Positions 42,953-52,084 of a DNA stretch of 64,000 nt are shown here, one piece after another. The notes under the pieces are model-generated. The model was given only the letters and a program-made list of their open reading frames with translations, was not told the origin of the DNA and searched no databases. The DNA comes from CAZOOM01 sp964460795. GTDB taxonomy: Bacteria > Omnitrophota > Omnitrophia > Omnitrophales > Aquincolibacteriaceae. Location of the stretch: assembly GCA_964460795.1 (NCBI GenBank), contig CAYWRU010000006.1, positions 1 through 64,000 of the forward strand, in the 5' to 3' direction. A program made the translations under genes and the position numbers. Numbering within the stretch: position 1 is the stretch's first letter; each line of letters starts with the position of its first letter.

Positions 42953-43750
42953 ATGCGATTTTTTGGATTTCTATTAGCCGGGCTACTGTTATTCCCTGCT
43001 GCTTCCCGCGCAGAACTCAACCTGAAACGCCTTCCGGATCAGGATATCAAGATGGTGCAGACCCTTTTGACAAAATTAATCCCTATGATTCAGGATCGGG
43101 AAAAGAAGAAAAACTTGGCGACCTTATCCTTCAAAGAGTTAGAAGCGCCGCTTGCTAAAAATGAACGCCAATTTATTCGTCAGTTTCTCAAGGTGGATCC
43201 CAAAAAGCATGGGATCAAAACCACGTGGAGAGGGTACGCGGAAGGGACAAAGGATTTGGTGGTTGTCGATGATCAGAAAATCACGAAAGATGGAAAAGTG
43301 CAGTGGATCACGCCTCAGTTTGTTCCAAAAAATGTTTATGCCGCTTATCAGTCCATGATGAAGGCCATGGAAAAAGATTTAGGGACAAAACTTCGGATTG
43401 AATCTGCTTACCGGTCCTCGGCTTATCAGCTTTATTTATTTCTTCATTATCTGCAAAATCATGATTATTCCATATTTGAAACCGCAAAATGGAACGCATT
43501 TCCCGGGTATAGCGAGCACGGAGATCCCAAGCATCAAGCCCTCGATTTTATGAATGAAAAAGGAATTAACGGAGAGGATAACCCGGAAGAGTTTGCAGTT
43601 CTGCCTGAATATAAATGGCTTTTAAAAAATGCCCGTCGATTTGGTTTTGTGCTTTCCTACCCTAAGAGTTCGGATGTCGGGATTGCCTATGAACCTTGGC
43701 ACTGGCGCTATGAGGGGGATGCTGCTAAATCCAAAGTATCTCGTAGCTGA
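42953..43750 (+). CDS. VanY-family D-alanyl-D-alanine carboxypeptidase
   Basis: 265 residues with a signal peptide ending near SRAE. Peptidase M15B motifs are visible: ESAYRSSAYQ (about 148), PGYSEHGDPKHQALDFM (zinc His and Asp, about 185-200) and EPWHWRYEG (C-terminal His). It trims the terminal D-Ala of peptidoglycan stem peptides. ATG 42953 is preferred over a TTG two codons upstream. Confidence 0.85.
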   Translation: MRFFGFLLAGLLLFPAASRAELNLKRLPDQDIKMVQTLLTKLIPMIQDREKKKNLATLSFKELEAPLAKNERQFIRQFLKVDPKKHGIKTTWRGYAEGTKDLVVVDDQKITKDGKVQWITPQFVPKNVYAAYQSMMKAMEKDLGTKLRIESAYRSSAYQLYLFLHYLQNHDYSIFETAKWNAFPGYSEHGDPKHQALDFMNEKGINGEDNPEEFAVLPEYKWLLKNARRFGFVLSYPKSSDVGIAYEPWHWRYEGDAAKSKVSRS

Positions 43751-43761
43751 TTGGCGTTGAA

Positions 43762-44205
43762 TTACGAAATTTCTTCGTCATCCTTAAAGCAATCTTCCAC
43801 GGACGATCGTTTAAATATGATCAGCGCAATCGCGGAGCAAATGACGCCTTGCAGCGTTCCCATGCCGGAGGGAATAGATGCTAGATGCATGTGGCCGAGA
43901 ATGTAAAAGAAGGACTCGGCGAACAGCTCAAGAAGAAGTGTAAAAATAAAAATTCGGTAACCCCATTTTTTTTCAAGAAGCATTCCAATCCCTCCGAACA
44001 ACCGGATGAAAAGTCCGAACTGTTCAAAAAACACCTCAAATCGAAAAAAAGGGGAGTCGCTTTTCAGATAACCAAAAGCATCTTGAAGGATCAGTGGCTG
44101 CGCCAAGGCTTTGAAATAAGGTTCAAAAGCGAGGTAGGCTCTAAATAAACTGGCTCCTAGCATGATGACAATAAAAAAACTGAGCCACCACGGAGTTCTA
44201 TTCAT
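43762..44205 (-). CDS. Membrane protein of unknown function
   Basis: 147 residues, four hydrophobic helices (WWLSFFIVIMLGASLFRAYLAF, FEQFGLFIRLFGGIGMLL, YRIFIFTLLLELFAESFFYIL, MGTLQGVICSAIALIIF) and an acidic C-terminus (KDDEE). No family is recognised. It overlaps the GspC/PilP-like gene by ATGA, so it is translated with it. Confidence 0.6.
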   Translation of the reverse strand: MNRTPWWLSFFIVIMLGASLFRAYLAFEPYFKALAQPLILQDAFGYLKSDSPFFRFEVFFEQFGLFIRLFGGIGMLLEKKWGYRIFIFTLLLELFAESFFYILGHMHLASIPSGMGTLQGVICSAIALIIFKRSSVEDCFKDDEEIS

Positions 44206-44744
44206 ATGGGGGCTCCAGGTCTTTTCGTGGACGATGCGGGAGACTGAGAAAGTTTTTTTAATCCTTCAATGGTGAGCGAATATTTTTCGTTCTCTTTACT
44301 GAGAATCACTCGGTTTGAATCAATCTGGATTACGGTATAGCCTGCAACTGTTTGTCCTACGCCAAAGATATCATCATTGATAATGGCTTGAGATCCTCCT
44401 CCGGCTCCGGCAATAATGCCGCTTAACTTGAGGCTTGCCAAAAGCGAAGCCGCTTGAGTCAATGGTTTTGAAGCGGAGACCTCTCCTTCGGATTGTTTTT
44501 TAAGGTGAAAGCCTTTGAATATTTTTGATATGGTTTTTTGAAAGGATGACGGCGGTGTATTCGACGCATGAACAATCGGTCTTTGGTTACGGGCCATTCG
44601 TTCAATGGCATCGGTGAAAATCTTGGGGACCCAGCGGGGTAAATGATGCCAAGCATAAAGTGAGCTTGGGAGTGTTAAAACCGCAAAAAGAAGGCTTAAT
44701 CCTACGAACAAAGCTTCAATCTTGTATTTAAATGTCTTGGGCAT
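44202..44744 (-). CDS. GspC/PilP-like single-pass membrane protein
   Basis: 180 residues. One N-terminal TM helix (about 8-32), a linker, and a C-terminal beta-rich domain (about 95-165) reading LASLKLSGIIAGAGGGSQAIINDDIFGVGQTVAGYTVIQIDSNRVILSKENEKYSL. This spacing (L-x-G-I, A-I-I-N, xxGxxVxGxxVxxIxxxxVxL) is the homology-region pattern of GspC and PilP, which link inner-membrane and secretin rings. No other secretion or pilus gene is in the window, so it may serve a system encoded elsewhere. Confidence 0.7.
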   Translation of the reverse strand: MPKTFKYKIEALFVGLSLLFAVLTLPSSLYAWHHLPRWVPKIFTDAIERMARNQRPIVHASNTPPSSFQKTISKIFKGFHLKKQSEGEVSASKPLTQAASLLASLKLSGIIAGAGGGSQAIINDDIFGVGQTVAGYTVIQIDSNRVILSKENEKYSLTIEGLKKLSQSPASSTKRPGAPI

Positions 44745-44807
44745 GTATGATGTCTCGAGAAAATTAACGTCGAAAAGTTAAAATCCTTGAGGGGCCGGGG
44801 AGGATTC

Positions 44808-45209
44808 ATGAATCTCTTTCGAATACTCATTAGGCTATTTTTTGTCGGAATTGTTCTGGCAGGGCTTTTCTGGGCTTCGCAAAGTTTGGATAAACTAGGC
44901 GGCTGGGAAGAGAAAGTTCGCGCTTGGACAGCTCATCCGGGAGATCCCTCGGGCATGACCTATTCGGGGCCTGTTAGCTCTCTCGGTGTTGGATATCAAA
45001 GTGCAGGAACCGACGCGATGGGTGATTCAGAGACAAAACATTCCGTGGGATTTCAAAAATTCTTAAAATCAGAAATGCCGACCTTGGGAGAAGCCGCGAC
45101 GATTCGTCCGGAAGAAGCTGCCCGGATGGCGGCGATCGCAAAGCAAAAATCTTTGGCTCAAAAAGCCCGGATTGAAGAAGAAATTCAGAAAATGGAATCC
45201 GGGACATGA
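44808..45209 (+). CDS. Hypothetical single-pass membrane protein
   Basis: 133 residues from ATG 44808, with GGGGAGGA just upstream. One N-terminal helix (ILIRLFFVGIVLAGLFWASQ), a short polar middle and a C-terminal charged helix (PEEAARMAAIAKQKSLAQKARIEEEIQKME). No family is recognised. It is divergent from the GspC/PilP-like gene and ends about 50 bp before the RRM-protein promoter. Confidence 0.55.
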   Translation: MNLFRILIRLFFVGIVLAGLFWASQSLDKLGGWEEKVRAWTAHPGDPSGMTYSGPVSSLGVGYQSAGTDAMGDSETKHSVGFQKFLKSEMPTLGEAATIRPEEAARMAAIAKQKSLAQKARIEEEIQKMESGT

Positions 45210-45255
45210 AATTCCGAAATTTCTTCATTTTGAGAATACAAATTCAAAATACTCA

Positions 45256-45284
45256 TTGACAGCTTTTGAGAAAATAGGTACAGT
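45256..45284 (+). promoter_or_regulatory. Strong promoter of the RRM protein gene
   Basis: A perfect -35 TTGACA (45256-45261), 17-bp spacer and TACAGT (45279-45284). The predicted start is near 45291 and leaves a leader of about 109 nt. The leader begins with AAGCC and ends near GGCTT before the ribosome-binding site, so it can close into a long structured domain, as in cold-shock leaders. Confidence 0.65.
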
Positions 45285-45399
45285 TTCGAGCTTGGAAAAG
45301 CCGTTCGTGTTCGTCCGCCTAGCCGCTTCTTAGTTTGCGAGAAAGCCGAGTTAGTGTTCGTGACCGTCCGATGGCTTAAAATCAAACTAAGGAGAACGT

Positions 45400-45714
45400 A
45401 TGAACAAGAAACTATATGTCGGTAACCTTAATTTCAAGGTCACGGAAGATGATCTCCGTGAGCTCTTCGGCGCTTATGGCGAAGTGGCTCAGGTGACTCT
45501 CGTTCGCGATAATGCGACGGGCCGTGCTCGTGGATTTGGGTTTGTCGAAATGAACGCCCCTGAAGATGCGCAGAAGGCCTTGGATGCTTTGAAGAACCAG
45601 GTTTTTCAAGAGCGCAATCTGATGATTGATTGGGCCCGTCCGATGGAAAAGCGCGAAGGCGGATTCCGTTCGGAGCGTGATTTTGGCAATAGAAAGTCTT
45701 TCCGCCGCTACTAA
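45400..45714 (+). CDS. RRM-type RNA-binding protein
   Basis: 104 residues, one RRM domain. RNP2 is KLYVGNL and RNP1 is RARGFGFVEM; the short Arg/Phe/Gly-rich tail ends near GFRSERDFGNRKSF. It is like the small glycine-rich RNA-binding proteins of cyanobacteria and many environmental bacteria, often cold-induced. AAGGAG lies 6 bases before the ATG. A long structured leader and a strong promoter suggest high expression. Confidence 0.92.
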   Translation: MNKKLYVGNLNFKVTEDDLRELFGAYGEVAQVTLVRDNATGRARGFGFVEMNAPEDAQKALDALKNQVFQERNLMIDWARPMEKREGGFRSERDFGNRKSFRRY

Positions 45715-45717
45715 TAC

Positions 45718-45795
45718 TTCGACTCTATTCATTTTTATGGGTAGGCTCAGTATTGTGGTGAGCGAATCCGCCATTATTTATGGCGGAGAGTCGAA
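45718..45795. repeat. Nested palindromes after the RRM gene
   Basis: Outer arms TTCGACTCT (45718-45726) and AGAGTCGAA (45787-45795). Inside, TCCGCCAT (45767-45774) pairs with ATGGCGGA (45780-45787) around TATTT. No T-run follows. It shares the TTCGACTC core with the palindrome at 6844 and looks like the same type of dispersed element. Confidence 0.6.
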
Positions 45796-45825
45796 CCACT
45801 AATTGGCTGTCGATTGATTTGAAAC

Positions 45826-45871
45826 GGAGCGCTGATGCTTTTTTCAAAAGGGTGTCAGCGCTCCTTTTTTT
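45826..45871 (+). terminator. Intrinsic terminator 10 bp before the DUF486 gene
   Basis: A 10-bp perfect stem (45826-45835 GGAGCGCTGA with 45855-45864 TCAGCGCTCC) is extended by a CTTTT/AAAAG inner stem and followed by seven Ts. It ends only 9 bases before the ATG at 45881, which has no other ribosome-binding site, so it may also attenuate that gene. Confidence 0.85.
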
Positions 45872-45880
45872 GATTGGATT

Positions 45881-46210
45881 ATGTTAACGGTACTTCTCTT
45901 AATTATATCGAATGTTTTCATGACTTTTGCCTGGTATGGGCATTTGCGTTTTAAGCACGTCAGCCTCTGGAAAGTCATTCTGATCAGCTGGCTGATCGCT
46001 TTTATCGAATACATCTTCATGGTGCCTGCCAACCGATGGGGATCCTCCCAGTTCAATACGGCTCAGCTCAAAACCATCCAGGAAGCCATTACCCTTGTGG
46101 TGTTCTGTTTTTTCTCTGTGTTCTACCTCAAGGAAGGGTTAAAATGGAATTACTTGGTGGGTTTTTTCTTTATGATCTTGGCTGTTCTTTTTATTTTTAA
46201 GAAAGTCTAA
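45881..46210 (+). CDS. DMT-family membrane protein (DUF486)
   Basis: 109 residues, four helices. LLLIISNVFMTFAWYGHLRF, LISWLIAFIEYIFMVPANRWG and LKTIQEAITLVVFCFFSVFYLKE are characteristic of the DUF486 small multidrug-transporter-like family. The ATG directly follows a terminator with no clear ribosome-binding site. Function unknown. Confidence 0.85.
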   Translation: MLTVLLLIISNVFMTFAWYGHLRFKHVSLWKVILISWLIAFIEYIFMVPANRWGSSQFNTAQLKTIQEAITLVVFCFFSVFYLKEGLKWNYLVGFFFMILAVLFIFKKV

Positions 46211-46237
46211 ATCTTCGTTCTCACAAAGGAGTCGACC

Positions 46238-47515
46238 ATGCGTCCTCAATTATCCCGTCTCTTTTTCTGCTTCCTGACTCTTGTGTTTTCTGGGTTGCAT
46301 CCTTTTGCCGTTGCGGCTACGGACAAAGAAATTCGTCCGGTGTATGAAACCATTAATCAGTATCCGTCTATCAAGCAATCTACTCTGCTTTGGGGATCTA
46401 TTAATGAAGTTTTTGTGCGGGTGAAATTAAGCTCGGTTTCTGTTTATCCCGGAGAGCCGATTACCTTGACCTATGATCTTTTGTCACGTCTAAATGCCGA
46501 TTCAAAAGGAATGGAAACAATCGAGAAGACTGCTGGTTTTGGAAAAGTAGAGATTCCGGGCAGCTATCTTCAGTTTCCGGTTCGGCGGAGTCTTTTTTTT
46601 AAAGACAAACAATATCGTCAGGATACGATCCGTAAGGTAGTTCTCTTTGCGCGTTCGAGCGGCGAAAAAAAAGTCATCCCTGGTTCTGTGCGCGCAGTTT
46701 ATTTTTCAAAAAAACAGGAAAAACCGGGATCCCTGCTTTTGGAAGGGGGAGAGGTTTTAAAAGTTGCGGTCAAGAATTTCCCGGCTGGAGGCCAGCCCGA
46801 CAACTTTAGCGGCATTGCGGGAGATTTCCATATTCGTTCCTGGATGGACCTCAAGGATTATGAAAGTGAGGGATCCGTCAAAATGGTGGTCGAGGTCTCG
46901 GGCACCGGTGATTTGTCTTTACTTAAATTGCCGGAGGTTACATGGCCGGAAGGGTTAAATTTGAGGGGACAAACGGATGAAATGACCATCTCCTTTAATG
47001 AGAAAGGGTGTGAACTGCATAAGTCTTTCATTTTCAATTTAGTGCCGCAAAAATCTGGAAATTTTACGGCGCCCTCTTTTCAGATTTCTTTTTTTTCGCC
47101 CGTAGTAAAAAAATATAAAACCCTGGTAAGTCAACCAGTGACCTTTGAGATAAATGAGTTGTCGACTAGCTCAAGTCCGGTTGAAATGGAAAAATCTCAA
47201 GGCAATAAAGTATCCGAGGAATCATCGGCGGGAGTTACTCAGGAAGAACCTGCAAAGGTCGAATCGGTTCCCGCGATAGCAGTGACTCAAGCGGCAGCTG
47301 CTCCGGTTGAAGAGCCCGCTGCACCTCAGGCTGAAGTGGCGGCTCCGGCTCCTTCAACTCCTTCGGTTCCCGAAGCGGGGAATCAGGCTCCCGCGGTTGC
47401 TCCTGAAAACTCAGGAGCTTCTCAATCGGCAGTTACGCCACCTCAGGCAAGTGCGTCAGAGGCCATTGGCACTACAGCGCCGGCAGTGCCCGCTCAAGAG
47501 AATCCAGCTCAGTAG
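46238..47515 (+). CDS. BatD-like periplasmic protein
   Basis: 425 residues, signal peptide, AAAGGAG before the ATG. Two beta-sandwich units: one near 60-185 (VFVRVKLSSVSVYPGEPITLTYDLL) and one near 190-310 (FSGIAGDFHIRSWMD...VEVSGTGDLSLLKLPEVTWPEGL, FNLVPQKSGNFTAPSFQISFFSP). This is the BatD/oxygen-tolerance pattern. The last 100 residues are Pro/Ala/Glu-rich and disordered. BatD usually sits with BatA/B/C and MoxR; none are nearby, so it is an orphan copy. Confidence 0.75.
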   Translation: MRPQLSRLFFCFLTLVFSGLHPFAVAATDKEIRPVYETINQYPSIKQSTLLWGSINEVFVRVKLSSVSVYPGEPITLTYDLLSRLNADSKGMETIEKTAGFGKVEIPGSYLQFPVRRSLFFKDKQYRQDTIRKVVLFARSSGEKKVIPGSVRAVYFSKKQEKPGSLLLEGGEVLKVAVKNFPAGGQPDNFSGIAGDFHIRSWMDLKDYESEGSVKMVVEVSGTGDLSLLKLPEVTWPEGLNLRGQTDEMTISFNEKGCELHKSFIFNLVPQKSGNFTAPSFQISFFSPVVKKYKTLVSQPVTFEINELSTSSSPVEMEKSQGNKVSEESSAGVTQEEPAKVESVPAIAVTQAAAAPVEEPAAPQAEVAAPAPSTPSVPEAGNQAPAVAPENSGASQSAVTPPQASASEAIGTTAPAVPAQENPAQ

Positions 47516-47541
47516 GGCGAGAAGAAAATCGAAAGCGTTAG

Positions 47542-50500
47542 TTACTCAGGGCGATTATCAGCTTGAGGTTTTTTAAATAGATTTGTAATGCGCGCTTGAA
47601 CGGGCGCGAGTCTTGGCTCCACGGATTTCCGGTGAAAGCGCCGGCCGCGCGCAAATAATTTCAGCCATCCATTCTTTGTCTCGTACGGTACTAGAGCCAA
47701 ATAAGCACAGGGAACCACCACGAGCGTAAGGATGGTGGAAACAATAAGCCCTCCAATAACCGCAATGGCCATTGGAATACGAGTTTCAGCACCCGGTCCC
47801 ATGGAAAGTGCTGGGGGAATGGCTGCGGCAATTGTGGAAATTGAGGTCATTAAAATCGGGCGCATACGAATAGGGCACGCTTCTTTCAGAGCTTCCAGCG
47901 GTGCAAGACCACGCTCCCGAAGTTGATTGGTAAACTCCACGATCAAAATGGAGTTTTTCTTCACCACTCCCATGAGTAGGATCAGTCCGATTAAGCTGAA
48001 CATATTCAGGGACTGATTTCCCAAAAAGAGAGCGATCAAAGCACCGGACATGGCCGATGGCATGGCGAGTAAAACCGTGATGGGGTGAAGGAGATGGTTA
48101 AATTGTGAGGCCAGCACCATGTAAGCGATAATAATGCCAAGAATCATGGCAAATGAAAGGCTTGCAAAGGATTCTTTCATGGTTTGGCTCGTGCCGCTTA
48201 AGACAAGATGATAACCTTCAGGAAGGATGCTTTGCCCGATGGATTGAATCTTTTTTAAACAATCCGCCTGAGATTTTCCGGGGGCAATACCGGCAAACAC
48301 TCCAATGGCCCGCTCACGACCTCGCCGCGTAATGGTCTGAAGAGTTTTTCTTTCCTTAAGGGTGACGAGATCGGATAGGGAAACGCTCTCCCCTCGGTTG
48401 TTGCGGACCTGGAGAGTCATAAGATTTTCGGAATTCATCCGTTGTTCCGGGATCACGCGGACACGAACATCATAGCGCCGGCCATTTTGTGTGTATTTAT
48501 TGATGCGTTCTCCGGCGACCATAGTGCTTACCGTTCGAGCAATGGTTTGAATGCTGACGCCATGTTCGAACGCCTTTTGCCGGTCTGGATAAACGCGGAC
48601 TTCCGGCATGCCTTCCTCATAATCGCTGTCCACATCCACATAAAGATCTGACTTTTTCATTTCATTTTGGACCTTTTCAGAATATTCAGCGAGCTTTTCC
48701 CAATCCGGACCTCGAACGGTGAATTCGATGGGAAACCCGCGTTGGGCCGCAAAACCTCGCATGGAAAGATCCTGGAAAACGGCTTTCACATCCGGGATGG
48801 CATTCAGTTCTTTTCTAAAATAATTCATCATGTCCTGCTGTGTGGGGCGTCGTTTAAGCTTGGGATCCCAGGGGCGTTCTTTGGGGGCCGCAAGAGAAAC
48901 GAACAAATTTCCTGTGTTGACACGCCCCCCCTCAAATCCACCGATGGCGACAAGATACCGTTTTACTTCGGGCCGTTTTGCAACGATATCTTCGACGAGT
49001 TTAAATTTGTCAGTTGTGTAGTCTATCGAAGAGCCTGTGGGGGTCTGCAGCCTCGCAAGGAACATGCTTTGATCTTGGGCGGGCATTAATTCCTTACGAA
49101 GCGGAAGAAAGAGGAAAAAACTTGCGATGACAAAACCCAATGCGCTAAAACAAATAAGTTTTTTTCTTGCCAAAGAAAAGCGAAGGACTCGCACGTAAAG
49201 GGCCCGCAAACGAACCATCCACGAATCAAAGGTCCGGACTAAGATATTGGAGTTGGAACCAATCTCTAAAAACTGCGAGCAACGCATGGGAGCAAAGGAA
49301 AGTGCTTCCACGAGAGATAAAATGACGGCGATGGAAATCGTGACACCAAACTGAAAGAAAAATTTTCCGATGATGCCTGTCATGAAGGCCACGGGAAGAA
49401 AGATGGCCACGATGGCGGTGGTGGCGACCGTGGCTGCCATAGCAATTTCTTTTGATCCCAGAAGGGCGGCATCTTGCTGGGTTTCACCTTTTTCCCGGTG
49501 GCGGACAATATTTTCCAACACCATGATGGCATCATCCACCACAATGCCAATGGCAAGCGTCAGCCCCAGTAAGGTAAAAGTATTTAAAGTAAAATTTGAA
49601 AATTTAAGCACCAAAAAAGTTCCCAGAAGCGATGTGGGAATGGCCAGCAGAATGTTGAGAGTTGAGGACCAGGATCCCAAGAAAATCCAGCAAACAAAAG
49701 AGGTGAGAAGCGCGGCCAGAATCAGTGAGAAAACCAATTCATGGACAGCGTCCTTAATAAATCTTGTGCTGTCGAAGTTGACTCCGATTTCATAATCCGG
49801 CGGAAGGTCTTTCTTGATTTCCTGAAGACGCTTAAACACCCGTCCTGCAATTTCAACAGAGTTTGCGCCGCGCTGCTTTCGGATTCCAAGGCCGACAGAG
49901 GGCTGTCCCATAGAACGGAAAACTCGCCGGGGATCGGCAAGACCATCTTCGATTTTAGCGACGGCTTTAAGGGGGATGGGCCGATACATGGGCTGACCGC
50001 CTCGGTAATTGATCATAATATTTTCAAAATCCTTGACGTTGAGCGCTTCGCCCATGACGCGGACATTACTTTCGGTCATCGGAGTTTCGATGCGTCCTGC
50101 GGGGATTTCAATATGCTCTTGCTGGATCGCAAAAACAACATCATCCACTGTTAAATCGTACTGTTTCAATTTTGCGGAATCAATCCACACACGCAAATTT
50201 TCATCGATAAAACCGCCTAGAAAAACCTCGCCAACTCCGGAAATAGTTTTGAATTTGTCTTTGATGTTTCGATCCACAAAATTCATTAGAGTTTTGAGCG
50301 GCCGCTTGGAATTTACACTCAGCCACATAATAGGCTGATCTTCGGGATTGAATTTATTGATTATGGCCGGATCAAGATCTTGGGGAAGACGGATTCGTGC
50401 CTCGGCCAATTTGCTTTGTACTTCTTGAAGCGCGGCGTCAATGTCGCGTCCCAAATTAAATTCCAAGGTAATGACAGCCGAGCCTTGGAGGGTGGAAGAA

Positions 50501-50742
50501 GAGACTTCTTTCAATCCCTCAATCCCCATCACGGTATCTTCAATAATATCCACGACATCGGATTCCATAACCTCCGGCGCGGCGCCTTCCCAGGTGACTC
50601 CGATGGTAAGGACGGGAAAATCGACATCCGGCATTTGACCGATTCCCATGCCTTTGAAACAGATGAATCCAAAAAGCATGAGTGCAATCATCATCATCCA
50701 TGACAGCACGGGATTTTTAATGGAAATTTCAGGCAGATTCAC
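47542..50742 (-). CDS. RND-family (HAE1) efflux transporter
   Basis: 1066 residues, AcrB/MdtB-like. N-terminal PEISIKNPVLSWMMMIALMLFG, the periplasmic porter domain, TM4 with GIVVDDAIMVLEN (proton-relay Asp pair), the second half KELMPAQDQSMFLARLQTPTGSS and a C-terminal TM block NQSLNMFSLIGLILLMGVVKKNSILIVEF. It pumps hydrophobic compounds with proton import. It overlaps the TolC gene by 14 bp. No periplasmic adaptor (AcrA-type) gene is present in the operon. Confidence 0.95.
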   Translation of the reverse strand: MNLPEISIKNPVLSWMMMIALMLFGFICFKGMGIGQMPDVDFPVLTIGVTWEGAAPEVMESDVVDIIEDTVMGIEGLKEVSSSTLQGSAVITLEFNLGRDIDAALQEVQSKLAEARIRLPQDLDPAIINKFNPEDQPIMWLSVNSKRPLKTLMNFVDRNIKDKFKTISGVGEVFLGGFIDENLRVWIDSAKLKQYDLTVDDVVFAIQQEHIEIPAGRIETPMTESNVRVMGEALNVKDFENIMINYRGGQPMYRPIPLKAVAKIEDGLADPRRVFRSMGQPSVGLGIRKQRGANSVEIAGRVFKRLQEIKKDLPPDYEIGVNFDSTRFIKDAVHELVFSLILAALLTSFVCWIFLGSWSSTLNILLAIPTSLLGTFLVLKFSNFTLNTFTLLGLTLAIGIVVDDAIMVLENIVRHREKGETQQDAALLGSKEIAMAATVATTAIVAIFLPVAFMTGIIGKFFFQFGVTISIAVILSLVEALSFAPMRCSQFLEIGSNSNILVRTFDSWMVRLRALYVRVLRFSLARKKLICFSALGFVIASFFLFLPLRKELMPAQDQSMFLARLQTPTGSSIDYTTDKFKLVEDIVAKRPEVKRYLVAIGGFEGGRVNTGNLFVSLAAPKERPWDPKLKRRPTQQDMMNYFRKELNAIPDVKAVFQDLSMRGFAAQRGFPIEFTVRGPDWEKLAEYSEKVQNEMKKSDLYVDVDSDYEEGMPEVRVYPDRQKAFEHGVSIQTIARTVSTMVAGERINKYTQNGRRYDVRVRVIPEQRMNSENLMTLQVRNNRGESVSLSDLVTLKERKTLQTITRRGRERAIGVFAGIAPGKSQADCLKKIQSIGQSILPEGYHLVLSGTSQTMKESFASLSFAMILGIIIAYMVLASQFNHLLHPITVLLAMPSAMSGALIALFLGNQSLNMFSLIGLILLMGVVKKNSILIVEFTNQLRERGLAPLEALKEACPIRMRPILMTSISTIAAAIPPALSMGPGAETRIPMAIAVIGGLIVSTILTLVVVPCAYLALVPYETKNGWLKLFARGRRFHRKSVEPRLAPVQARITNLFKKPQADNRPE

Positions 50743-52084
50743 AGCAATTTCCCCGGGCGATCTCTAAGCGCCAGTAGTCACTCTTGAGTTGATAAAGAGT
50801 TTTATTTTTCTGCTTTCGAGCTTCATTAAATGCTTGAAGAGCAACTAAGACATCAAGATTGTTCACAAGATTTTTTTGGTAGTCGCTTTTTTGGAGTTGG
50901 TAGTTGACCTCCGAAGACCAAACCGCAGACTCCCAGGCGCGAAATTGCTGCTGGGTGGAAATCCAGGATTCATAAGCCTGTTGAATTTCAAGTTCTGCCT
51001 GCCGCTCGGTCTGGCGATAACGAATTTTTGCGGCCTTCCAATCCGAATAGGCAGCCTTCAGTTCTCCCACGGCTCCGCCCCCTTGGAAAATGGGGACTTT
51101 GGCAGTGAAGAGAAGATCCCAATCAGTACTGGCTTGAAATCCCTCACGTTTTTCATAATGAGTGGCATCCAGGGTGACCGTAGGCCACAACTTGCTTTGG
51201 GCAATGATCACGGCTTGAAAGGCGGTTTTAACGGATTGATCCGCAGCCTTTACATCTTTTCGCAAAGGTGCTTCATGGATAAAATTTTCCATGGGTTCCG
51301 GCGTGCCGGAGAGGGGGTCTGTATCCACGAGCTCCCGCTTTTCCATGGGCGATCCGGTTAAAAATTCAAGGATGCGAATTTGACTTCGAAGCAGACCTTT
51401 GGTCTCTTCAAGACTCGCTTGAAGTGATTGCGATTGAGAAAGGGCCGTGGCAAGTTCACTTGAACGCGATTTACCAATTTCCGTTCTTTTCCGAAGATCC
51501 GAGACGCGTTCCTTAAGCAGATTCAAAATCTCATTTTGAATCATGAGTTCTTTTTGATAACGCAGTACGGAGTAAAAAGAAAGTGCAGTTTCGAGGAAAA
51601 GAGTTTGGCGTGCGCGGTCAAGCGCATAGAGGCGTTCCTTTTTCAAGCTTCCGGCTCCCACGAGAGCTCCCAAAGCCTTAAATCCTTGAAAGAGCGGCTG
51701 GGAAATTGTAATGGTTCTCTCGCGGCGCTCTTCGCGAGTAAAACTCGAACTGACGCCGGATCCGTCTGCGGAAGTCGTTGATAGAGGATCTTGAAAAAAA
51801 TTGGTCGCATTGTAAGTAACATCGCCCAACGCTTGGCTTGAGGCAATGAGGAAGTCCGACCATGATTTTTCAACGGATATTTTTTTTAGCGCCAGCGTTT
51901 CGCTCTGTTGAAGGGCGAGTTTGTAGCAGTCATGCAATGACAACGGGGGTAATGCGGGTTCAGCCAATTTATCTGCAGATAAAGCAGGCTGAGGCGGACG
52001 TTTGGCCATGGCCCATGAGGCTGGGGCAGTGCTCAGGGATAAAGCGAGTAGGGTTAGGGAAAAAAGAAGGGAAGATCGCTTCAT
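50729..52084 (-). CDS. TolC-family outer-membrane efflux protein
   Basis: 451 residues from the second Met (GGAAAA upstream); an earlier start adds six residues. Signal peptide ending ASWA, then a two-fold repeated helical barrel with DCYKLALQQSETLALKK near the start and PIFQGGGAVGELKAAYSDWKAAKIRYRQTERQAELEIQQAYESW in the second half, both typical of the family. It forms the outer-membrane exit duct for the RND pump encoded just downstream. It overlaps marR by 4 bp. Confidence 0.92.
   Translation of the reverse strand: MKRSSLLFSLTLLALSLSTAPASWAMAKRPPQPALSADKLAEPALPPLSLHDCYKLALQQSETLALKKISVEKSWSDFLIASSQALGDVTYNATNFFQDPLSTTSADGSGVSSSFTREERRERTITISQPLFQGFKALGALVGAGSLKKERLYALDRARQTLFLETALSFYSVLRYQKELMIQNEILNLLKERVSDLRKRTEIGKSRSSELATALSQSQSLQASLEETKGLLRSQIRILEFLTGSPMEKRELVDTDPLSGTPEPMENFIHEAPLRKDVKAADQSVKTAFQAVIIAQSKLWPTVTLDATHYEKREGFQASTDWDLLFTAKVPIFQGGGAVGELKAAYSDWKAAKIRYRQTERQAELEIQQAYESWISTQQQFRAWESAVWSSEVNYQLQKSDYQKNLVNNLDVLVALQAFNEARKQKNKTLYQLKSDYWRLEIARGNCCESA

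Noticed and set aside
48667..49089. 140-codon plus-strand frame inside the RND gene
   Set aside because: Shadow of the RND porter domain; no ribosome-binding site or family match.
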